Notes: generated from the sequence alone by a model not told the origin. A stretch of 48,165 nt of DNA from Elusimicrobia bacterium GWC2_61_19 (GCA_001799795.1 MGUD01000022.1:24986-73150); one strand, 5' to 3'. Positions 1 through 10,410 are shown, counted from the stretch's first letter. Numbers and translations are program-made.

Positions 1-32
1 AATAAAAGCGCCCCTCCCCGCGTTATAGAGAT

Positions 33-1298
33 ATGACCATGAATAATAGACTTCTTTTCCTGCCGCTGGTCCTGCTGCTGTCGGTTCCCGCCCTCGCCCA
101 GCAGGGGCTTACCCTTACCTGGGAGGACGCCCGCAGGCTGGCGCTGGAGAACAACCCTTCCGTCAGGGCCGCCAGGGCGTCCATGGAGCAGGCCGATTAC
201 AACTACCTGGCCGGACTTAATTCCTACCTGCCCCAGGTCAGCGTCTCCCATTCCGTAACGCGCAGCGGCGGCGACGCGTCCTCCGCTTCCAACCGCTGGG
301 GAGCCTCCGTCTCCGCTTCCCAGGACCTGCTCAACCTCAGGACGGTTTCAGCCGTAAAGAGCGCCCGCATCTCCAGGGAGAAGGCCGAGGCCGATTACCT
401 GGCCGCTTCGGCCGCGGCCCGCCAGGCGCTGGCCGGCGCCTTCGCCGACCTGCTGTTCGCGCAGAAGCGGGTGGAGGTGCAGAAAAAAATATACGGCATC
501 AGGCTCGAGAACGCGAAGCTGATCCGCCTTAAATACGAGAGCGGCATGGAGTCCAAGGGTAACGCGCTCTATACCGAGGCCCTGGCCGACAACGCCGAGG
601 TCTCGGTGAAGAAAGCGGAGCGCCAGCTGGCGTCGGCGCAGCGCTCCCTGCTGGAGGCCATCGGCCTCGAAGGGACCGGCGGCGTGAAGGCCGCCGGGGA
701 CATCGGCGTCCCGGACTTCACGATGGCGGAGGCCGAGGTGGACGCCGCGCTGGAGCGGTCCCCTATTATCGTAGGCGCCAAAAAAACGCTGGAAGCGGCC
801 AAAGAGAGGACCAGTTCCGCGCGGTATTACGCCTATCCCTCCCTTAAGGCCAGCGGCGCCTACGGGTGGAGCGGCGACGGCGAGTTTCCGCGGGACAAGA
901 GCTGGTCCATGGGCCTGAGCCTCAGTGTCCCGCTGTTCTCGGGGGGGCCTACCTATTACTTTAACAACCTGTCCGCCTATAAAAAAGCGCTGGCCGCGGC
1001 CGAAGAGGACTACCGGGCCGCCAGGATCTCGCTGGCCGCCTCGCTGCGCTCCGGCTACGACGACTACCTCAGCGCCGCGGAGACGGCTAAAGCCGCCGTC
1101 TCGCTGCTGACCGCCAACCAGGAGCGCTACAAGGAAGCCCAGATCAAATACATGGCCGGCAACATAAGCTTTATAGACCTGGAGAACGTGGAGCAGAACT
1201 TCGTGGACTCCGACCTGAACCAGCTGGACTACGCCCGCGCGGCCCACAGCCGCAAGCAGGCGCTGGAACAGCTGCTCGGCGTGACCATGGAACGGTAA
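33..1298 (+). CDS. TolC-family outer membrane efflux protein
   Basis: Signal peptide MNNRLLFLPLVLLLSVPALA; TolC-like repeats (LTLTWEDARRLALENNPSVRAARA; QNFVDSDLNQLDYARAAHSRKQALEQLLG); next to MacA/MacB-like genes. Confidence 0.9.
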   Translation: MTMNNRLLFLPLVLLLSVPALAQQGLTLTWEDARRLALENNPSVRAARASMEQADYNYLAGLNSYLPQVSVSHSVTRSGGDASSASNRWGASVSASQDLLNLRTVSAVKSARISREKAEADYLAASAAARQALAGAFADLLFAQKRVEVQKKIYGIRLENAKLIRLKYESGMESKGNALYTEALADNAEVSVKKAERQLASAQRSLLEAIGLEGTGGVKAAGDIGVPDFTMAEAEVDAALERSPIIVGAKKTLEAAKERTSSARYYAYPSLKASGAYGWSGDGEFPRDKSWSMGLSLSVPLFSGGPTYYFNNLSAYKKALAAAEEDYRAARISLAASLRSGYDDYLSAAETAKAAVSLLTANQERYKEAQIKYMAGNISFIDLENVEQNFVDSDLNQLDYARAAHSRKQALEQLLGVTMER

Positions 1299-1312
1299 GC
1301 GCAAGGAAAAAT

Positions 1313-2293
1313 ATGAAAAAGATCATCATCATAATTGTTGCCGCCGCGCTGGCGGGCGGGGGCTGGTACGCTTTCCGCAAGAAGGAAGCCGGCGCCAACC
1401 CCGGCTACCTGTCCACGCAGGTGGAGCTCCGCGATCTTTCCGAGTCCGTGGATACCACCGGGGTGGTGGAGCCGGAGAACCGCGTGGAGATCCAGCCCTC
1501 CGCCTCCGGACGCATAGAGGAAATACTCGTGGACGAGGGCGACAGGATAAAGGCCGGCCAGGTGCTGGCTCTGATGAGCTCGTCGGACCGGGTGGCCATA
1601 CTGGACGCGGCGCGCGCCGCCGGCGACGACCAGTACAAGCAGTGGCAGGAGACCTACAAGCCGATAAAAGTGATCTCCCCCATAGACGGCACGCTGATAC
1701 TGAAGAATATCGTGCAGGGGCAGACCGTGGGCGCCAGCACCGTGCTGTTCGCGATCTCCGACAAGCTGATAGTTTCCGCCAGCATGGACGAGTCCGACAT
1801 CGGCAGGATAAAGAAAGGCCAGCGCGCCGCCATAGTGCTCGACTCCTACCCGGACAAACCGGTCAAGGGCACCGTCTTTAAGATCCTGGACGAGGGCACA
1901 ACCAAGAATAACGTGGTGACCTACACGGTTAAGATCCGCCCGGACCAGGTCCCGCCCTTCTTCCGTTCGCAGATGACGGCCAACATAAAGGTGAAGGTTT
2001 CGGAGCGCCAGAAGGTGCTGCTCCTCCCCGCCGCGGCCGTGACCACCGACGGCAAGGGCGAGACGGCCGTCATTACCGGCCTGAAGGACGATAAGCCGGT
2101 CTATGCCGCGGTGGAGACCGGGCAGAACGAAGGCGACATGGTGGAGATCACCTCCGGCCTGCGGGACGGGGACACGGTGCTCTACTCGGCCGGAGGCTAT
2201 ACGGCCCAGAAGGATTCTTCCGGCAGCAACCCGCTGATGCCAGGCCGTCCCAACGTCAACCGGCAGCAGCGCCGGGCGATCTCCGGGCATTGA
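1313..2293 (+). CDS. HlyD/MacA-like periplasmic adaptor subunit
   Basis: N-terminal TM, lipoyl/barrel-sandwich-like segments (VEPENRVEIQPSASGRIEEILVDEGDRIKAGQVLA); between TolC and MacB-like genes. Confidence 0.88.
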   Translation: MKKIIIIIVAAALAGGGWYAFRKKEAGANPGYLSTQVELRDLSESVDTTGVVEPENRVEIQPSASGRIEEILVDEGDRIKAGQVLALMSSSDRVAILDAARAAGDDQYKQWQETYKPIKVISPIDGTLILKNIVQGQTVGASTVLFAISDKLIVSASMDESDIGRIKKGQRAAIVLDSYPDKPVKGTVFKILDEGTTKNNVVTYTVKIRPDQVPPFFRSQMTANIKVKVSERQKVLLLPAAAVTTDGKGETAVITGLKDDKPVYAAVETGQNEGDMVEITSGLRDGDTVLYSAGGYTAQKDSSGSNPLMPGRPNVNRQQRRAISGH

Positions 2294-2314
2294 GCCCGGG
2301 ACGCGAGGCCCGTT

Positions 2315-4264
2315 ATGATCGAAATTAAAGGCATTAAGAAGACCTACCAGATGGGCGGCGAGCCGCTGGAGGTGCTCAGGGGCGTGGACCTCTCCGTCAA
2401 GGAGGGGGAGTTCGTGGCCATCATGGGGCCGTCTGGTTCCGGCAAGTCCACGCTGATGCATATCCTCGGCCTGCTGGACAGGCCCGCCGCCGGGTCCTAC
2501 AAGCTGTTCGGCCGCGAGATCTCGGAACTCGACGACGTGGAGCTCTCCTACCTGCGCGCCAGGATACTGGGTTTCGTGTTCCAGCAGTTCAACCTGCTGC
2601 CGCGCATGACCGCCGCCTCCAACGTGGCGCTGCCTCAGATCTACCTCGGCGAGAAGAGTCGCCCCCACGAGGCCATAAAATACCTGGAGCAGGTCGGTCT
2701 CGGCGACCGCTCCGGCCACAGGCCCAACCAGCTGTCCGGCGGCCAGCAGCAGCGTGTCGCCATCGCCCGCTCGCTGGTGAACGACCCCAAGATCATTTTC
2801 GCCGACGAGCCCACCGGCAACCTGGCCTCGGACCAATCCAACGAGATCATGGCCATCTTCCGCAAGCTTAACCAGCGCGGCATCACCATCGTGATGGTCA
2901 CCCACGAACCCGACATCGCCGCCTGGGCCGACCGCGTGATAAAGCTCAGGGACGGTTTGATCATCGAGGACTCCGGCAGGAAGTCCCCGGTGAAGAAAGA
3001 GCCCGATCTGGCGCGCATGCACATCCCCAAGACCTTCTTCCTGAGCTGGCGCGAAGTGGCGGAGAACCTGGCCTCTTCGGTCAGCTCCATCATCAGCAAC
3101 AAGACCCGCTCGCTCCTTACCATGCTGGGCATCATCATCGGCGTCGGCGCCCTGATCGCCATGCTGGCGGTGGGCACCGGCGCGCAGCGGTCCATACAAA
3201 AATCCATGTCCTCGCTGGGCACCAACCTGCTGGCCGTAATGTCTGGCATGTCCCGGGGGCCCGGCGGGGCCGGCCTCGGCGCCGGCGCCGTCAACAGGCT
3301 GACCCTGGAGGACGCCAGGGCCATGGGCGAAGTGGACGGCGTTTCCCGCTACGACGCCAACGTCTCCGGCAGCGCGCAGGTGGCCTACGGCGCCAACAAC
3401 CAGAAGACATCCGTCAGCGGCGTCGGCGCCGTTTACGCCTCGATGCGCAACTCGCAGCCCTATTACGGCCGGTTCTTCTCCGACGCCGAAGGCGCGCGCC
3501 TGGCCAAGGTGGCGCTGGTCGGCAACACCGTGGTGAAGGAGCTGTTCGGCAGCGAGAACCCGGTGGGCAAGACCATCAAGATAAACCGCAAGAATTTCAC
3601 CGTGATAGGCGTGCTGCCGCTGAAAGGCGCGCAGGGCCCGCGCGACCAGGACGACGTGGTGGTGATACCGCTGCAGACCGCCATGAAGAGCGTGCTGGGC
3701 AAGGTCTACGTGGATTCCGTCTGGCTCGAAGTGTCCGACTATTCTAAAATGGCGCAGGTGCAGGCGGACGTGAAGGCGCTGATGCGCAAGCGCCACAGCA
3801 TCCCGGCGCAAAAGGACGACGACGTGATGATGATGAACATGGCCGAGCTGCAGAGCATGCTGACCGGCACGATAAAGACCTTCAGCACGCTGCTGGGCAT
3901 GATAGCCGGCATTTCGCTGATCGTCGGGGGCATCGGCATCATGAACATCATGCTGGTCAGCGTCAGCGAGCGCACCAAGGAGATAGGCCTGCGCAAGGCC
4001 ATAGGCGCCACCAGCCGCGCGGTGCTGCTGCAGTTCCTGATAGAGGCCGTCATCGTTTCGGTGGTGGGCGGCGTGCTCGGCATCCTGGCCGGCGCGGTGA
4101 GCTCACTGCTGCTCTCCAAGTTCTCCGGCTGGGCCGTCTATATCTCGCCGTTCTCTGTGGCGCTGGCTTTCGGCTTTTCCGCCGGGGTGGGCATAGTCTT
4201 CGGCTTCTGGCCGGCCAGAAAAGCGTCCCTGCTTTCGCCTATAGAGGCCCTGCGTTACGAATAA
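2315..4264 (+). CDS. macB: MacB-like ABC transporter, fused ATPase and permease
   Basis: Walker A GPSGSGKST, signature LSGGQQQR, Walker B IIFADEPT, then MacB periplasmic domain and FtsX-like permease (ERTKEIGLRKAIGATSRAVLLQFLIEA). Confidence 0.93.
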   Translation: MIEIKGIKKTYQMGGEPLEVLRGVDLSVKEGEFVAIMGPSGSGKSTLMHILGLLDRPAAGSYKLFGREISELDDVELSYLRARILGFVFQQFNLLPRMTAASNVALPQIYLGEKSRPHEAIKYLEQVGLGDRSGHRPNQLSGGQQQRVAIARSLVNDPKIIFADEPTGNLASDQSNEIMAIFRKLNQRGITIVMVTHEPDIAAWADRVIKLRDGLIIEDSGRKSPVKKEPDLARMHIPKTFFLSWREVAENLASSVSSIISNKTRSLLTMLGIIIGVGALIAMLAVGTGAQRSIQKSMSSLGTNLLAVMSGMSRGPGGAGLGAGAVNRLTLEDARAMGEVDGVSRYDANVSGSAQVAYGANNQKTSVSGVGAVYASMRNSQPYYGRFFSDAEGARLAKVALVGNTVVKELFGSENPVGKTIKINRKNFTVIGVLPLKGAQGPRDQDDVVVIPLQTAMKSVLGKVYVDSVWLEVSDYSKMAQVQADVKALMRKRHSIPAQKDDDVMMMNMAELQSMLTGTIKTFSTLLGMIAGISLIVGGIGIMNIMLVSVSERTKEIGLRKAIGATSRAVLLQFLIEAVIVSVVGGVLGILAGAVSSLLLSKFSGWAVYISPFSVALAFGFSAGVGIVFGFWPARKASLLSPIEALRYE

Positions 4265-4331
4265 TTTAGTATTATAAGCGTTACCGCCGGGCGCCATGCC
4301 GCGGCGGACACCTGTTTTTCTGGAGGCCCTT

Positions 4332-4733
4332 ATGGTAAGCGTTCTCGTTAAATGTCCGCATTGCGGCAAGTCGCTCATGAATTCCGGCCACAAGCTGGAT
4401 AACGCCGCCTCCATCGAGGTCAACCTGACCTACGCCGGCAAACACGCCCCGCTTTACCTGAGCTCCCTTTACGGCAGCTACAAAGCCGAGACCGACCTGA
4501 ACATGCCCGTGGGCAAGGTGGCCGGTTTCCGCTGCCCCAGCTGCAAGGCCGACCTGAAGAGCACCCGCAAGTGCGACGCGTGCGGCTCGCAGATGATCGC
4601 TTTCGAGCTGAAGGCCGGCGGCCAGGTGCAGATCTGCTCGCGCCGCGGCTGCAAGAAGCACGTGCTGGAGTTCCAGGACGCCGACAGCGAGCTGCAGGCT
4701 TTCTACAAGTCTTACCTCAAAGCGCTTAAATAA
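4332..4733 (+). CDS. Small protein with zinc-ribbon-like CPxC/CxxC motifs
   Basis: CPHCGKS, CPSCKADL, CDACGSQ; ATG at 4332 preferred over 4296. Confidence 0.6.
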   Translation: MVSVLVKCPHCGKSLMNSGHKLDNAASIEVNLTYAGKHAPLYLSSLYGSYKAETDLNMPVGKVAGFRCPSCKADLKSTRKCDACGSQMIAFELKAGGQVQICSRRGCKKHVLEFQDADSELQAFYKSYLKALK

Positions 4734-4787
4734 CCGGCGCCCGGCGGGGCCGTAAGGCGCGAAGGCGTTTTGCGGCCCTGTATTTAT

Positions 4788-5516
4788 ATGGCGGAAATAG
4801 AACATAAAAGTTTCTTCCGTACCCACAAGGTGCTGGCTTTCCTGCCGCTGGTCCTGATGGGGGCCGGCGTCTGGTATTTTGTGCACGGGCGACTGCCGGC
4901 GTCCAGCGGCGGGTCCGCAGCGACCGCGCCGGCCGCCGAGGAGCCGGCCGGGGTGGTCCCGCTTTCCTCGTCCATCCCCCTCCCCGAGGCCTACGATCCG
5001 CAGGCAGGTCTGGATATCCAGGGGTCTCCGGAATTCAAAAGCCAGGTCACGCACGCCCTTAAACTGGTATGGCTGGCCGACAGGAATATTTTCCTTTTTA
5101 TCAGAAAGAACCTCTCCGTGATCCGCAACGAGAACAAAACCGGCTTTTACACGGACGACGGCCGCCCCGTGGCCGCCCTCTCCACCGGGCAGGCGTTCCG
5201 TTCGCTTACCTGGTGCGCCGGCGTGATCGCCCACCAGGCCTGGCACGCCTGGAACGAACTTAACGCCGCAAAAAAGGTCAGGCGCGCCCCGCCGCTGCCC
5301 GGCGAAAGGGACGGCAGACTGCCCGAGGCCAACCCGGCCAGCGTGAACTATAAGGGCCTGGGCGCCGTTTTATCCGCCGAGGACAGGGCCTTCGCTTTCC
5401 AGCTGGACGTGCTGCGCAAAGTGGGCGCCCCCAAAAAAGAGACGGACCTGGTCCTGCGCCGTGACCCGCGGGATTTCACGGCCGCCCACGACGGCAGTTA
5501 CGCTTTAAATCCGTGA
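4788..5516 (+). CDS. Hypothetical membrane-anchored protein
   Basis: N-terminal TM (VLAFLPLVLMGAGVWYFV); stop overlaps start of dus gene. Confidence 0.6.
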   Translation: MAEIEHKSFFRTHKVLAFLPLVLMGAGVWYFVHGRLPASSGGSAATAPAAEEPAGVVPLSSSIPLPEAYDPQAGLDIQGSPEFKSQVTHALKLVWLADRNIFLFIRKNLSVIRNENKTGFYTDDGRPVAALSTGQAFRSLTWCAGVIAHQAWHAWNELNAAKKVRRAPPLPGERDGRLPEANPASVNYKGLGAVLSAEDRAFAFQLDVLRKVGAPKKETDLVLRRDPRDFTAAHDGSYALNP

Positions 5517-6508
5517 CCGATAAAAAGCTCCTCCATCCCGTTCCGGTGGGCCGCGTGGCCTTGCGGAACAATCTGGCGCTGGCCCCCATGGCCGGCATAA
5601 CCAACGCCGCTTTCCGGATCCTCGCGGCGGAGGGCGGCGCGGGGCTGGTGGTCACGGAAATGGTGTCCGCCGAGAGCCTGAAATACGGAAATAAAAAATC
5701 CTTCAAGATGCTGGAACTGCTCCCCGGAGAGCACCCGGCCGCCATACAGCTGTTCGGGGCCGACCCGGCCTCCATGGCCCTGGCCGCCCAGGCCGCGGAG
5801 CGCGCCGGCGCCGATCTCGTGGACGTGAACGCGGGGTGCCCGGTCAAGAAAGTGCAGCGTTCCGGCGCCGGGGCCGCGCTGATGAAAACCCCCCAGCTGC
5901 TGGGCGATATAATTTCGCGCATGGTCAAAAGCGTAAAGATCCCGGTGACCGTGAAGTTCCGCGTCGGGCTTACGGCGGGCGAGAACCTGGCGCCGCTGCT
6001 GGCGCGGGTGGCCGAAGAGGCGGGCGCCGCGCTCATCACCCTGCACGGCCGGCCGGCCTCGCAGTTCCATACCGGGCCGGTGGACCTGCCGGCCATGGCG
6101 GCCGCGGCCGCGGCCGTGAAGATACCGGTTTTCGGCAACGGCGGCGTGGAGAACGCCGCCCAGGCGCGCGCCATGCTGGAGGCCGGCTGCGCCGGGGTGG
6201 CGATCGGCCGGGCGGCGGTCTTCAACCCGGCGGTCTTCGCCGAGATAGCCGCGGACCTTTCCGGCGCGGGTGCCGGCTCCGCGCTGACCGCAGCGGCCAG
6301 GATGCGGCTGTTCCTGCGCTTCCTGGAGCTGAACGCCGGGATCTACGGCGAAGAGCACGGCCTGGCCCGGGCCCGCAAGCTGGTCGGTTACTGGCTGAAG
6401 GGCCTGCCGGGGGCCGCGGGCGCGCGGGCCTCGTTCATGCGCCTGAAAACGCTTAAAGAGGCGGAAGACCTTTTGATACAATATACAGGCGGACGAGGCG
6501 CCCTATGA
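5513..6508 (+). CDS. dusB: tRNA-dihydrouridine synthase (DusB-like)
   Basis: LAPMAGITNAAFR, DVNAGCPVKKVQRSGAGAALM, GNGGV motifs; GTG start overlapping upstream stop. Confidence 0.92.
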   Translation: MTDKKLLHPVPVGRVALRNNLALAPMAGITNAAFRILAAEGGAGLVVTEMVSAESLKYGNKKSFKMLELLPGEHPAAIQLFGADPASMALAAQAAERAGADLVDVNAGCPVKKVQRSGAGAALMKTPQLLGDIISRMVKSVKIPVTVKFRVGLTAGENLAPLLARVAEEAGAALITLHGRPASQFHTGPVDLPAMAAAAAAVKIPVFGNGGVENAAQARAMLEAGCAGVAIGRAAVFNPAVFAEIAADLSGAGAGSALTAAARMRLFLRFLELNAGIYGEEHGLARARKLVGYWLKGLPGAAGARASFMRLKTLKEAEDLLIQYTGGRGAL

Positions 6509-9084
6509 ACCAACAGGTTGAAACCCCCGAAACCCCCCTGATGCAGCAGTACCAGTCGCTCAAGAGCGCCTATCCCCACGCGCTGCTGTTCTTCCGTTTG
6601 GGCGATTTCTACGAGATGTTCTTCGACGACGCCAAGGCCGCCAGCGCCGTGCTGGGGCTTACGCTTACCGCCCGTCAGGGCGTGCCCATGTGCGGCGTGC
6701 CGCACCATGCCGCTTCCAATTACATCGCCCGCCTGCTGGCCGCCGGCCATAAGGTGGCCATTTGCGAACAGATGGGCCCCGACGGGGACGCCAAGAAGAC
6801 CAAGCTTTTTAAACGCCAGGTGGTGCGCCTGATCACCCCCGGCACCGTGGTGGAGGACGAACTGCTGCGCCCGCGCGCTTCCAATAGTCTGGTGGCGCTG
6901 GATATCGACATCGTCGGCTGGGGCCTGTCCGCTTTCGACGCCTCCACCGGCGATTTTATCGCCACGCAGAACCTCAACGACCCGGACCTGTACCAGCTTT
7001 TGTCCTTCGTTTCCAAGACCGGGCCGGCTGAGATCCTGGCCGATCCCAGGACCATCAAGGAGATAAACAAGCGCGGCCTCAATTTCGGCCAGGTCGTCCT
7101 CACCGAGTATGCCAGGACCGACGCCTCCGTGCCGGCCTGGGCGGCGCAGTCCGTCTGGCAGAACCATAAACTGGCCATGAAGACCGCGCTGAAGGTGACG
7201 TCCTATGTGCGCCAGACCCAGCCGGGTCTGAAAGAAGTTTTCTCCCCTTCCTATTACGAACCGGCCAACCGCCTGCAGCTCGACGAGTCCGCTATTAAGA
7301 CGCTGGAACTGGTGGCCTCTCCGGACGGCGACGACTCCAAGACCCTGTGGGGTTCGCTGGACATGTGCAAGACCTCCATGGGGTCCCGGCTGCTCAAGCG
7401 CTGGATCCTGGAGCCCCTCTCCGACATCCGCGAGATCCTTTCCCGGCAGGCCTTCACCGCTTTTCTCGCCGAGAACCGGGAGGCCCGCGAGCAGCTGGGC
7501 GATATCCTGGCGCAGGTGCCGGACATCGAGCGCCTGCTCGGCCGCGTCATAAATTTAAGCGCCTCCCCCAGGGACCTGGCCGCGGTCAGGAAAGCCCTGG
7601 GCCAGCTGCCCCGTCTGAAACTGCTTTTAAGCTCCGCCGGTTTCTTCGAGTGCGCCCCCGAGCTGGCCTCCCGCTTGGACGGGGTTTCCCACGCCCTCAA
7701 CAGCCTGCGCGGAGAACTCGAGCGCGCGCTGGCGGAGAACCCGCCCGCCCGGCTGTCCGACGGCGGCGTTGTCTGCGAGGGTTACAGCGCGGAGCTGGAC
7801 GAGCTGCGCCTGGTGCGCCGCGACAGCCAGAAACTGCTGGCCGACATCGAGCTGCGCGAGAAGGAAAAAACCCAGATCTCCACCCTCAAGGTGGGCTATA
7901 ACGGGGTGTTCGGCTACTATATAGAGGTTTCCAAGGCCCAGGTCTCCAAGGTGCCGCATTATTTCGTGCGCAAGCAGACCCTGGTCAACGCCGAGCGCTA
8001 CATTACGGAAGAACTTAAGACCCTGGAGAACAAGATCCTGGGCGCCGAAGAAAAGATGTCCAAGCTGGAACTGCATCTTTTTAGCGAACTGCGCGAAAAG
8101 GTGCGCGTTTCCCTCGGCGAACTTAAAACTTTCGCCTCGGGCGCGGCCGAGCTGGACGTGTTCTACGCGCTGGCCGAAAGCGCCGTGCGCTACGAATTCT
8201 CAAGGCCCCGCGTCACCTCCGGCGACGAGCTGAAGATCGAGGAAGGGCGCCACCCCTCCGTGGAGCGCTTTCTGCCGGCCGGCACCTTCGTGCCCAACGA
8301 CCTGAGCCTGGGCGGCGCCGACGCCCGCGTGATCATCCTCACCGGCCCCAACATGAGCGGCAAGAGCGTCTATCTCCGCCAGGCGGCCGTGGCCGTCATC
8401 ATGGCGCAGATGGGCTCCTTCGTGCCCGCCCGCGCGGCCGAGATCGGCCTGGTGGACCGCATCATGACCCGTATCGGCGCCCAGGACCGCATGGCCCGCG
8501 GCGAATCCACGTTCATGGTGGAGATGCGCGAGACCTCGGCCATCATGCGCCTGGCCACCCCCAGGAGCCTGATCCTGCTCGACGAGGTGGGCCGCGGTAC
8601 TTCCACTTTCGACGGCATCTCCATCGCCTGGGCCGTGGTGGAGCATCTCTATAAACCGGAAGGCGGGCCCAAAGTGCTGTTCGCCACCCATTATTTCGAA
8701 CTGACCGAACTGGCCGAGAAGTTCGCCGGCATAAAGAACTGCAACATCTCGGTGAAAGAATGGACCAACGCCCTGGGCAAGACCGAGGTCGTCTTCCTAC
8801 ACAAGATCAGCTCCGGCCCGGCCGACAAATCCTACGGCATCCATGTGGCCCAGCTGGCCGGTCTGCCCGATTCCGCCATACAGCGCGCGCGGGAGATCCT
8901 GCATGTCCTGGAAACCAAGGGGAATATCCAGGTGGATTCCAAGGATGAGAACCAGACGCCCATGCTGCCCATTTTCTCCAGCCACCCCGTTCTGGACGAG
9001 CTGAAGATGTGCGACACCGATAATATGACCCCGCTGGCGGCGCTGTCCGCCGTCTCCGACTGGAAAAAAAGACTCAGGGATTAG
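6505..9084 (+). CDS. mutS: DNA mismatch repair protein MutS
   Basis: LFFRLGDFYEMFFDDA (Phe-x-Glu), GPNMSGKSVYLRQ Walker A, LLDEVGRGTSTFDG Walker B. Confidence 0.98.
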   Translation: MNQQVETPETPLMQQYQSLKSAYPHALLFFRLGDFYEMFFDDAKAASAVLGLTLTARQGVPMCGVPHHAASNYIARLLAAGHKVAICEQMGPDGDAKKTKLFKRQVVRLITPGTVVEDELLRPRASNSLVALDIDIVGWGLSAFDASTGDFIATQNLNDPDLYQLLSFVSKTGPAEILADPRTIKEINKRGLNFGQVVLTEYARTDASVPAWAAQSVWQNHKLAMKTALKVTSYVRQTQPGLKEVFSPSYYEPANRLQLDESAIKTLELVASPDGDDSKTLWGSLDMCKTSMGSRLLKRWILEPLSDIREILSRQAFTAFLAENREAREQLGDILAQVPDIERLLGRVINLSASPRDLAAVRKALGQLPRLKLLLSSAGFFECAPELASRLDGVSHALNSLRGELERALAENPPARLSDGGVVCEGYSAELDELRLVRRDSQKLLADIELREKEKTQISTLKVGYNGVFGYYIEVSKAQVSKVPHYFVRKQTLVNAERYITEELKTLENKILGAEEKMSKLELHLFSELREKVRVSLGELKTFASGAAELDVFYALAESAVRYEFSRPRVTSGDELKIEEGRHPSVERFLPAGTFVPNDLSLGGADARVIILTGPNMSGKSVYLRQAAVAVIMAQMGSFVPARAAEIGLVDRIMTRIGAQDRMARGESTFMVEMRETSAIMRLATPRSLILLDEVGRGTSTFDGISIAWAVVEHLYKPEGGPKVLFATHYFELTELAEKFAGIKNCNISVKEWTNALGKTEVVFLHKISSGPADKSYGIHVAQLAGLPDSAIQRAREILHVLETKGNIQVDSKDENQTPMLPIFSSHPVLDELKMCDTDNMTPLAALSAVSDWKKRLRD

Positions 9085-9195
9085 GGATTTTCCCGCCTTC
9101 GCGCCCCGCCATAGGACCCACCGTTCTTGCGGCCCTTTGGCCCATGTGGCGGCCTCGAACAATTAATACAATATAAATAGTCCCAGGGAGGTCTC

Positions 9196-10365
9196 ATGTT
9201 CAACGTTTTACTGTTCCCGGTCCTTTCGGTTCTCGCTTTCAGCGGCCCCGCCTTTTCCCAGCCCTTCGATCTCGACTCTTCCGGGCTCGCGGATGTTCCG
9301 GCCCTCAAGGTGGTCGAACCGGCCAGGCCCGCGCCCGTCACCCCTCCCGGCGTGATCATAGCCGCTTACTCCACCGACGAGGAATTCACTTTCGAAAGCG
9401 AAGTTAAGCCGGCTATGGACGCGCGCATCGGCGCGCTTAAGGCCGCCGGCCTGACCACCCTGGGCGGCCGCGTCGTGCCGCTGGGCAACGATTATTCCTT
9501 TATCATAGACTACCTGCCCACCGTGAAAGGCGCCGCCGCGCTGCCGCCCGCGGTGCAGGTGGAAACCTACAGGAACGGCGCCGCCTACTGGCTGGAGAAG
9601 GACGCGGCCGACGAGATGAAGGCCTGCGCGGCCAGCTTCCGCGCCGCTAAACTGCCCGTGCTGGGCTCCTATCTGTACGCCGCCGGCGGCGACAACGCTT
9701 TTGCCGTGGATTACCTGGTAAAGAACGTCCTGCGCCCCGCGCAGGAGTACGACGTGAAATTCGAGAACTATACCGGCGGCAAGTTCACCTTCGAGAGCGA
9801 GGCCGTAAAAGCCGTGCCCGCCTGGCTGGCGCAGCTCAAGGCCGCCGGCGTCCCCGCTATCCGCGGCAAGGCCGTGCAGCGCCAGGACGGCGACTATGCC
9901 GTCAGCGTAGAGTACGTGGTGAAGACCGGCAAGACCGGGCTCAGGCCGCAGGCTTCGGTGGTCCGCTACGACTCACGCGAAAATTTCACTTTCGACAGCG
10001 AAGCCCTGAAGGCGGCCAGGGCCGCCCTGCCCTCTTTCGCCAGGGCCGGCTTGCCGCCGCTTTCCGCCGTGGTCCGGCCCGAAGGCCGGGATTATTCCTT
10101 CAGCGTGGATTTCCTGGTAATGAATATTTACCAGCAGGGCGGGGTTATTCCCGCCGCCGCCGTGGAGACGTATCAGGCCCCTGAGACCTTCACTTTCGAC
10201 ACCGAAGCAAAAAAAGCCATGGACGAGAAAGCCGCGGCCTTCAACGCCGCCGGCCTCGGCGTCGTCGGTTCGGCCGTCACCGGCTCCCTCGGCAGCTTCA
10301 CCTACGCCATAGATTATGTAACCAAGGCGGGTCAGCCCGCGGACCACGGCCACCTGCCGCGCTAA
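9196..10365 (+). CDS. Secreted protein with about five tandem internal repeats of roughly 65-75 aa
   Basis: Signal peptide; repeated (F)TF[ED][ST]E..KA...AGL......DYSF..DYL blocks visible in the translation. Confidence 0.7.
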   Translation: MFNVLLFPVLSVLAFSGPAFSQPFDLDSSGLADVPALKVVEPARPAPVTPPGVIIAAYSTDEEFTFESEVKPAMDARIGALKAAGLTTLGGRVVPLGNDYSFIIDYLPTVKGAAALPPAVQVETYRNGAAYWLEKDAADEMKACAASFRAAKLPVLGSYLYAAGGDNAFAVDYLVKNVLRPAQEYDVKFENYTGGKFTFESEAVKAVPAWLAQLKAAGVPAIRGKAVQRQDGDYAVSVEYVVKTGKTGLRPQASVVRYDSRENFTFDSEALKAARAALPSFARAGLPPLSAVVRPEGRDYSFSVDFLVMNIYQQGGVIPAAAVETYQAPETFTFDTEAKKAMDEKAAAFNAAGLGVVGSAVTGSLGSFTYAIDYVTKAGQPADHGHLPR

Positions 10366-10380
10366 GTATTTATTCAGCGG

Positions 10381-10406
10381 AGCCCGGGCCGTCGCCCGGG
10401 TTCTTT
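10381..10406 (+). terminator. Rho-independent terminator
   Basis: agcccgggc-cgtc-gcccgggtt hairpin followed by ctttatttat after the repeat-protein gene. Confidence 0.75.
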
Positions 10407-10410
10407 ATTT

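Noticed and set aside
1229-3811. 860-aa antisense ORF opposite macA/macB
   Set aside because: Low-complexity His/Gly/Ala/Val-rich translation typical of antisense frames in high-GC DNA; the plus strand encodes clear MacA/MacB
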